Below, one piece after another: positions 58,313-64,000 of a stretch of DNA of 64,000 bases. The stretch is from NCBI GenBank assembly GCA_017437125.1, contig JAFSBV010000025.1, positions 1-64,000 on the forward strand, given 5' to 3'. Positions within the stretch are counted from its first letter, which is position 1; each line of letters begins with the position of its first letter. The notes under the pieces were generated by a model. That model was not told where the DNA came from and made no database searches. It saw only the letters and a list, made by a program, of their open reading frames with translations. This DNA comes from Bacteroidales bacterium. GTDB taxonomy: Bacteria; Bacteroidota; Bacteroidia; Bacteroidales; UBA932. The position numbers were made by a program, and so were the translations under genes.

Positions 58313-59569
58313 CTAATTCTGTTTTTCGACATTTCGTGCAGCTACCCAGCTGGATAATGCAAGGAGACATAGACTTATAGTGACTGTCAAGGCCGCGCCA
58401 ATATATCCGTAAAAATATACCAAAGGCCACGCCAGACAGAAGCCCGCAAGCGAACAGTATGTTGTAACTTGTCTCAACAACCTTTCATGATGCCTGACTA
58501 TGAGGTAATTCGCACCGTATGCATTCGCGATTGAATAAAAGACAAGTGATATGGCTCTGATCCTGATCACTACCGCAGAATCCGCAAATTCCGGAGACAG
58601 AAAGATCCTTACGATAAGAGGGGCTGCCGCAAACAATACTATGCATATGGCAGATGCAGTGGATACCGTTATGAACAGAAATGTCCTATGCCCGTCATAT
58701 TTTCTTGACAGATACGGATAGAATGCTCTCGACAACGTAAAGAGAAGCTGATTGCCTATCTGGACAAACTTGTTTCCTCCATCCAGAATTCCAACAGCAC
58801 CAGGAGCTCCCCAGAAACCAAGGAGCATGGTAGAAAAACTGTTATACAGGTTAGGCATGAGATTATTGATGAATATGTCCGTACTTTCCCTGATTGTCCG
58901 GAATATCTCGGAAAATACGGGACGACATATGCTTACATGCCATCTGGCTATTATCAGATAAAGAGCGGCCGCACCGCACACGGCAAAAGACAGTGAATTC
59001 AGAAGCGGCTGCAGTATATAGTCTTCAGGAGTCCGGATAAAGACAAACACAGCAACCGTAAACAGAAACTTCATCAACACATTGAGTATCGTAATGTATT
59101 TCATCTTCTCCATCGCCTGAAAAAACCAGTCCGGAAACATGATATGACCCGGAATCATCAGGAATGAAACCATTATGACAGCTGCGTTCTCCCTAAGTTT
59201 CGGCACTATAGCGACAAGAATCGCCAGAATGATGAACGATACAAACATAAGAAGCAGCCTTGCCCAAAGCACATTGGAAAAGATGCGGGATACCTTGTCC
59301 AGATCATCCCTGTTCTGGGCAACATCCCTGGTAGCAGACATATTGAATCCCCAGTCTGCTATGGTCTGAATCCATATCATTATTGCCGTAGCAAAGGCTA
59401 TCTTCGAAAATCCGTCAACTCCTATGACACGCGCAAGATAAGGCAAGGTGATAAGAGGAAACACATATCCGGCAACCTGAAGTACGGTAAGCCATGCAAA
59501 GTTTGACGCCACTGTCTTTGCGTCATCGCTCTGCCTGATTCTGCTTATCTTCTCATGGATACCGGACAT
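58313..59569 (-). CDS. Wzx-like oligosaccharide flippase
   Basis: The 418-residue membrane protein has about twelve to fourteen helices and the MATE/MVF-type polysaccharide transporter start: NFAWLTVLQVAGYVFPLITLPYLARVIGVDGFSKIAFATAIMIW. The repeated RDVAQNRDD loop and the FINNLMPNLYNSFSTMLLGFWGAPGAVGILDGGNKF segment are typical of Wzx proteins. It moves undecaprenyl-linked repeat units across the inner membrane for polymerisation by the Wzy protein encoded at 53784-55079. It is 5 bp downstream of rmlB and 3 bp upstream of the ATP-grasp gene. Confidence 0.92.
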   Translation of the reverse strand: MSGIHEKISRIRQSDDAKTVASNFAWLTVLQVAGYVFPLITLPYLARVIGVDGFSKIAFATAIMIWIQTIADWGFNMSATRDVAQNRDDLDKVSRIFSNVLWARLLLMFVSFIILAILVAIVPKLRENAAVIMVSFLMIPGHIMFPDWFFQAMEKMKYITILNVLMKFLFTVAVFVFIRTPEDYILQPLLNSLSFAVCGAAALYLIIARWHVSICRPVFSEIFRTIRESTDIFINNLMPNLYNSFSTMLLGFWGAPGAVGILDGGNKFVQIGNQLLFTLSRAFYPYLSRKYDGHRTFLFITVSTASAICIVLFAAAPLIVRIFLSPEFADSAVVIRIRAISLVFYSIANAYGANYLIVRHHERLLRQVTTYCSLAGFCLAWPLVYFYGYIGAALTVTISLCLLALSSWVAARNVEKQN

Positions 59570-59574
59570 TCTTG

Positions 59575-60747
59575 CTATCTTCCCTTATACATTTCCTGGT
59601 AATACTTCTGGTAATCACCGGAAGTCACATTATCCATCCACTCCTGATTGTCAAGATACCATCTCACGGTCTTCTCGATACCCTCCTCGAACTGGAGGCT
59701 CGGCTCCCAGCCAAGCTCCTTCTGAAGTTTGGTGCTGTCGATCGCATATCTCGCATCATGGCCGAGACGGTCGGTCACATAGGTGATGAGGTCAAGACTG
59801 TGGCCCTCCGGATTGCCGAGGATCCTGTCAACCGTCTTTATCATGACCTTGATCAGGTCGATGTTCTTCCACTCGTTGAAACCGCCGATGTTGTATGTCT
59901 CGGCGATCTTGCCCTCATGGAATATCACATCGATCGCACGAGCATGATCCTCTACATACAGCCAGTCACGCACGTTCTCACCCTTGCCATACACCGGAAG
60001 AGGCTTCCTGTTACGGATATTATTGATAAACAGAGGGATAAGCTTCTCCGGGAACTGGTACGGACCATAGTTATTAGAGCAGTTCGTCACGATGGTCGGC
60101 ATACCGTATGTGTCATGATATGCGCGAACGAAATGATCTGACGATGCCTTCGCAGCACTGTATGGAGAGTGCGGATTATACTTCGTAGTCTCATAGAAGA
60201 AGTCGTCGCCGTAAGCCTTGTGGCCTTCCGATGAAGCAACGGTCTTGAAAGGAGGCTCGATGCCTTCAGGATGGTTCATCGTAAGGGCTCCATAGACCTC
60301 GTCAGTGGAGATGTGATAGAAGCGGCATGGTATGCCTCCATCTGTGTCCTGCGAAGTCGGGGTTGGCATGACATAGTTGAACTGCTCCCAATAAAGCTTC
60401 GCGGCCTGAAGAAGCGACAATGTTCCCATCACGTTTGTCTTTGCGAACGTGAAAGGATCCTTGATCGAACGGTCAACATGAGACTCAGCCGCAAGGTGGA
60501 TGATGCCGTCAACATGCTCGTCCTGCATAAGCTGATAGAATTCCTCGAAGTCGCAGATATCCATCTTCACGAACCTGTAGTTAGGCCTGTCCTCGATATC
60601 CTTCAGGTTGGCAAGATTGCCCGCATAGGTCAGCTTGTCAACATTGATGATCTTATATTCAGGATACTTGTTGACAAACAGACGGACAACATGAGAACCG
60701 ATGAAACCGGCGCCGCCGGTGATTACGATACGTCTTCTAAATTCCAT
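59575..60747 (-). CDS. rfbB: dTDP-glucose 4,6-dehydratase
   Basis: The 390-residue enzyme has an NAD-binding start (RIVITGGAGFIGSHVVRLF), HLAAESHVDRSI, the STDEVYGAL block with the Asp-Glu catalytic pair, YSAAKASSDHFVRAYHDTYG (Tyr-Lys) and NCSNNYGPYQFPEKLIPLFI. It is about 35 residues longer than the E. coli protein because of the insertion around GIPCRFYH and AYGDDFFYETTKYNPHSP, which Bacteroidota homologues share. It makes dTDP-4-keto-6-deoxyglucose. The other rhamnose genes (rmlA, C, D) are not in view, so the sugar could be rhamnose made with genes elsewhere, or another 6-deoxy sugar. Confidence 0.95.
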   Translation of the reverse strand: MEFRRRIVITGGAGFIGSHVVRLFVNKYPEYKIINVDKLTYAGNLANLKDIEDRPNYRFVKMDICDFEEFYQLMQDEHVDGIIHLAAESHVDRSIKDPFTFAKTNVMGTLSLLQAAKLYWEQFNYVMPTPTSQDTDGGIPCRFYHISTDEVYGALTMNHPEGIEPPFKTVASSEGHKAYGDDFFYETTKYNPHSPYSAAKASSDHFVRAYHDTYGMPTIVTNCSNNYGPYQFPEKLIPLFINNIRNRKPLPVYGKGENVRDWLYVEDHARAIDVIFHEGKIAETYNIGGFNEWKNIDLIKVMIKTVDRILGNPEGHSLDLITYVTDRLGHDARYAIDSTKLQKELGWEPSLQFEEGIEKTVRWYLDNQEWMDNVTSGDYQKYYQEMYKGR

Positions 60748-60749
60748 AG

Positions 60750-61844
60750 CTATTTATTTTTAATTGTTTTCCACATATTCCTGCCGAAAAGAACCCATGC
60801 CACGGCGCAGGCACCGGCAAGGAAGGTAAAAAGAACCAGAAGTTTGGCTTTGCTTGGAGCAGCCTTCTTCATAGGGACAGTAACCGGTTCCAGGACAGCA
60901 AAGACAGGCTTTGACTGCTGTACCTTGATACGGGCTCCCTCAAGCTGGGTCGCCACCTGCGAATAGACCTGATATGCAAGATTGACCTCCTGCTGCATTC
61001 TCTGAAGATCTGCCTTGGTACTGTTCAGAACTACATTCCTGTTACCGTCAGTCATAAGGGCATAAGCCTTCTGAGCCTCATAATATTCCTGCTTCCTCTC
61101 CTCACAGATCTTTGTCAGATTCTCCACATCCTGACGAGACTTGGAAGTACGGTAGTCATACATATAAGTCTTAAGATTCTCAAGCACTGACTCAAGGACA
61201 GTGGCAGCGACATTCGGATCCTGCATTTCGAGCGAAAGATTGGTCTTTCCGGTCTTCTTGTCGATATCCACACTGATGATGGATCCCAGATATTTCATAG
61301 CCATCCTCTCTTCCTTAGGAAGATTCCTCATGGTCAGCACAGTGTCTTCCTGAGTTTCCTCCTTCTTTGGCTTTACAAGATCAACTGCCCAACGCATTGC
61401 CTTTCCCGGAGCACCGGTTATATGACTCCACCAAGGGCGCTTCTGATAGTTGATCACATAATCCTTGAGATCGGTGCACACCTCTCCATCCATTGTCCGG
61501 ACTTCGATGTCAAGAAGATTGAAAAGGAATGGAGTAGATGTGATGACGTCCGGATACATATCGACATCGATCGCGTCCATGCTGTTGTCAAGACTGACTC
61601 CCATCATTGAGGCGATGGAGCTCACACCGGATCCCACACGCTGCTGCATTTCAGGCGCAAGGATTGCCCTTACCCTATATGTCTTGGGGATGCTGAATCC
61701 AGCGACGAGACCGATGACGGCACCGACTATGCACCATTTAATAATAAGTTTCCTGTTGTCCCATATCCTGGAAATCAGCCCCATTATATCGACAGACTGC
61801 TCTTCTCCCAGACGGAGAGCTGTTCTTCTTTCCCTTTCTTCCAT
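60750..61844 (-). CDS. Wzz-type chain-length determinant / polysaccharide co-polymerase
   Basis: The 364-residue protein has one helix near the N-terminus (LIIKWCIVGAVIGLVAGFSIP), a Wzz domain (YRVRAILAPEMQQRVGSGVSSIASMMG), a central periplasmic region with predicted coiled coil (about 190-290, KQEYYEAQKAYALM) and a C-terminal helix (KLLVLFTFLAGACAVAWVLFG) after the Pro/Thr segment VTVPMKKAAPSKAK. It controls polymer length together with the Wzy polymerase and the export protein next to it. There is no tyrosine-kinase domain, so this is the kinase-free form. The ATG follows directly on the stop of the export gene. Confidence 0.9.
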   Translation of the reverse strand: MEERERRTALRLGEEQSVDIMGLISRIWDNRKLIIKWCIVGAVIGLVAGFSIPKTYRVRAILAPEMQQRVGSGVSSIASMMGVSLDNSMDAIDVDMYPDVITSTPFLFNLLDIEVRTMDGEVCTDLKDYVINYQKRPWWSHITGAPGKAMRWAVDLVKPKKEETQEDTVLTMRNLPKEERMAMKYLGSIISVDIDKKTGKTNLSLEMQDPNVAATVLESVLENLKTYMYDYRTSKSRQDVENLTKICEERKQEYYEAQKAYALMTDGNRNVVLNSTKADLQRMQQEVNLAYQVYSQVATQLEGARIKVQQSKPVFAVLEPVTVPMKKAAPSKAKLLVLFTFLAGACAVAWVLFGRNMWKTIKNK

Positions 61845-64000
61845 TTACTTATCCTTTACGAATGACGAAACAAGGTTACCCATGGTAGCAAGCATGGTAG
61901 CTACAGAAGATGAAGTCGTAGCGATACTGAGTATCTCCGCGAGGTTGGACTCCTTCTGTCTCTTCTGAGGTATCACTATCTCACATCCAGGCTCTATCAC
62001 ATTGCGTGAGAGCTTCCTCGCACGCTTGACCGTACCGTTCATGTATATGATATAAGCCTTGCTCTTCTTGGAATGATAACCATATCCACCGGCCATCTCA
62101 ACATAATCCTTTACCAGGAAATTCGGATCATATGTAACAGTATTAGGATACATGACGTTTCCTGAGATCTTTACGGTATTCAGATATTCCGGAACCATGA
62201 GATGGTCACCCTCGCGCAATACGAGATCCGCATCACTTCCCGGATTGGCCAGTGCCTTTGCTAGATCTATACCCACATAATACGAATTGGCTGCATTGAT
62301 CATATTGATATCGATACTGTCCTTAGCAGAATCGAGGAAGTCAAGGGCGGACTCGACCCTGCGCTTTTCATCCTCATTCATCTGTCTCTGGAGACGCGCT
62401 CCCTTGACATATGCCCAGCTGCTCACTCCGCCGGCCTTCTTGACAAGATCGGATACTCGCTCGTTTTTGTGAGTAAGAGCATACGATCCAGGGAACACTA
62501 CCTCACCCATGATAGTCACAGGCATCTGCTCGAAATAGCCAGGACTTCTGCGCACAAGGATATGGTCATATGATTGAAGTATGAAATCCTTTTCTTTCTC
62601 CACGATATAGCCGTCCTTGAAAGTCAGGGTGAATGTCTCTCCTATCGACTCCGGTTCTTCATGGCTCGTCTGGTTCTTCACTCTTCGGTTCACATCGATC
62701 TTGACAGTAGAAGCCGACTCAAGAAGACCTCCGGCCTGAAGAATCGCCTCCTCGATCGTCATGTTCTCGACAAAAGGATATGTGCCAGGCAGGTTCACCT
62801 CACCGTCAATCCTGATCGTTCCGATGTCCATGATGTCATGGATGCTGGACACATGCAGACTGTCGTTCTTCTGCAACTTGATTTCCTCAGACGAACCGTC
62901 AAGCACAGACTTGAGGTCAATCGAGATAACCTCTCTGGTAAGGTCTTCCCTTTCACGATAAAGAAGGGCGCGGTTGGTGAATGCATCTCCCTTAAGGCCC
63001 TCAGCCTTCCTGACAAGCTGGGCAACAGTTGTAATGTCCCCGCCGAGCTGATATGCGCCAGGATGATATACGGCTCCCTGAATCTCGACCTTGTTCTCAT
63101 AACGGTCAACCATGGTTCCGATAGTCAGCGAGTCGCCGTCCATCACCTGAAAATCCGCAAACTCGTCTGCATCAACTGTATAAAGCTGATACTCAACCCC
63201 GTTCCTGCGTATCAGACGGATATTCGACTTATATGCATCCCCTGTAAAGCCCCCGGCATAATCCAGGGCATTCTTCACATTCTCTCCATCCTTCATCTCA
63301 AAACGCATCGGACGCTTCACCTTTCCTGCCACGTCAACAATGTTCCTGTATGCCGGAACCGTGATGACATCTCCATCCTTCAGCATCACATCGTCTGCTG
63401 TCTTTCCGTTGATGATGAAGTCATACAAGTCAACCACAGCTATCTTCTTGTTGTTTCTGACCAATGTTATCTCACGAAGCGAACCGACCTCGCTCACACC
63501 TCCTGCAAGATAAAGAGCGTTATAGACTGACGAGAGTGATGACACGAAATATGTTCCCGGATTCGCGACTTCACCTACCACATTCACATGTATCGTCCTG
63601 ATGTTCCCGAGAGTAAGCTTTATATCCGAATCAGCACCATCCCCGTCAACAGGATAGCTGCGTCCCATCTTCTTGCGGAGATATGAGTCAGCTTCCTTCA
63701 CGGTCATTCCGTTAAGGCTTACAAGTCCCACATTAGGAATGCTTATGAATCCGTCCGGAGAAATGACCTGACGTATAGTGGCTTCATTGGATCCCCAGAT
63801 GTCGATGATGACTTCATCACCAGGACCGAGCTTGTAGCCGGCAGGGGTCGGCACATTGAGATTAGGCGCGAACGTCAGGTTCTTGTTAGCAAATATGCTC
63901 TGACCAAAAACCTTGTACTTTTCCTTGTCAAGAACCTCCAGTGAATCCACGGCAGCATTGAACTCAAGCTCAAGCAGACGCAGATCCATTTCGCGAGTTC
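61845..64000 (-). CDS. Wza-like polysaccharide export protein with multiple SLBB domains (5' end outside window)
   Basis: At least 714 residues are visible. They contain a Poly_export domain (GYKLGPGDEVIIDIWG, SPDGFISIPNVGLVSLNGMTVKEAD) and about five or six SLBB repeats (for example HVNVVGEVANPGTYFVSSLSSVYNALYLAGGVSEVGSL, VDVAGKVKRPMRFEMKDGENVKNALDYAGGF and IRIDGEVNLPGTYPFVENMTIEEAILQAGGLLESA), ending in a hydrophobic C-terminal helix region. It forms the outer-membrane or periplasm-spanning export channel. There is no signal peptide at the Met at 63989, and the frame stays open to the window edge, so the true start lies further on. It is the first visible gene of the locus. Confidence 0.92.
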   Translation of the reverse strand, partial: TREMDLRLLELEFNAAVDSLEVLDKEKYKVFGQSIFANKNLTFAPNLNVPTPAGYKLGPGDEVIIDIWGSNEATIRQVISPDGFISIPNVGLVSLNGMTVKEADSYLRKKMGRSYPVDGDGADSDIKLTLGNIRTIHVNVVGEVANPGTYFVSSLSSVYNALYLAGGVSEVGSLREITLVRNNKKIAVVDLYDFIINGKTADDVMLKDGDVITVPAYRNIVDVAGKVKRPMRFEMKDGENVKNALDYAGGFTGDAYKSNIRLIRRNGVEYQLYTVDADEFADFQVMDGDSLTIGTMVDRYENKVEIQGAVYHPGAYQLGGDITTVAQLVRKAEGLKGDAFTNRALLYREREDLTREVISIDLKSVLDGSSEEIKLQKNDSLHVSSIHDIMDIGTIRIDGEVNLPGTYPFVENMTIEEAILQAGGLLESASTVKIDVNRRVKNQTSHEEPESIGETFTLTFKDGYIVEKEKDFILQSYDHILVRRSPGYFEQMPVTIMGEVVFPGSYALTHKNERVSDLVKKAGGVSSWAYVKGARLQRQMNEDEKRRVESALDFLDSAKDSIDINMINAANSYYVGIDLAKALANPGSDADLVLREGDHLMVPEYLNTVKISGNVMYPNTVTYDPNFLVKDYVEMAGGYGYHSKKSKAYIIYMNGTVKRARKLSRNVIEPGCEIVIPQKRQKESNLAEILSIATTSSSVATMLATMGNLVSSFVKDK

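Noticed and set aside
62574..63530. 318-residue plus-strand frame
   Set aside because: It is antisense to the SLBB export gene, with no recognisable domain. The minus-strand gene is clearly real.
1..64000. CRISPR arrays, rRNA and tRNA genes
   Set aside because: I read the intergenic gaps and found no regularly spaced direct repeats, no rRNA-like stretches and no cloverleaf sequences. The gaps are mostly under 150 bp.

Overview
The window is a piece of a Bacteroidales (Bacteroidota) chromosome, probably from a gut-type species. Supporting signs are SusC/SusD outer-membrane glycan uptake, Bacteroidota-restricted families (BACON, DUF5018, GSCFA, DUF5009, NTP_transf_5), short lipobox signal peptides, and promoters of the Bacteroidota type (TTTG, 19 bp, TAnnTTTG; perfect copies at 1129-1159, 1305-1335 and 30125-30155). 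I cannot name the genus. I see no rRNA, tRNA or CRISPR array.

Layout. 1 to about 1280 is the edge of an integrated mobile element: two excisionase-like helix-turn-helix genes, a strong hairpin terminator, then a stretch without genes. An orphan PqqD-like gene follows with its own promoter. From 1626 to 23697 lies a glycan-utilisation island. On the minus strand are a SusC/SusD pair, two related GHL10-type putative glycosidases, BACON and DUF5018 lipoproteins and a GlcNAc 2-epimerase. On the plus strand are a CE2 esterase, a metallophosphoesterase, a DUF5009 membrane acyltransferase, a DUF4434 lipoprotein, a sugar/H+ symporter and a ROK regulator. Together they suggest capture of an acetylated, amino-sugar-containing glycan, but the substrate is not proven.

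23797-41147 is mostly housekeeping and small operons: a secreted 5'-nucleotidase with an outer-membrane protein, a GSCFA protein, a GntR(YtrA)-controlled ABC exporter, a tandem lipoprotein pair whose end overlaps a seven-helix membrane AraC regulator, lysA, ffh, dipeptidyl peptidase IV, a RecD-like helicase, trkH and a HAMP-domain membrane protein. 41227-43776 is a GH95 glycosidase gene interrupted in frame by a small terminal-inverted-repeat element.

64000-43773 (minus strand) is one long, tightly packed surface-polysaccharide locus: export (Wza/SLBB), chain length (Wzz), rmlB, Wzx flippase, two ATP-grasp enzymes around an alanine/saccharopine-dehydrogenase-like enzyme, Wzy polymerase, two glycosyltransferases, a WecA/TarO-type initiating transferase, and a UDP-galacturonate module (ugd, a plant-galacturonokinase-like GHMP kinase, a sugar-1-P nucleotidyltransferase, UDP-glucuronate 4-epimerase). 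An aminotransferase and an NTP_transf_5 protein follow. The inferred product is an acidic capsule or exopolysaccharide with uronic acid, a 6-deoxy sugar and perhaps an amino-acid substituent.

Repeats stand out. There is a 27-nt repeat at three intercistronic sites, always in the same orientation to transcription. Two long palindromes with the same architecture sit between convergent genes. A third hairpin repeat occurs in two intergenic regions. The palindromic element inside the GH95 gene is the clearest unusual structure.
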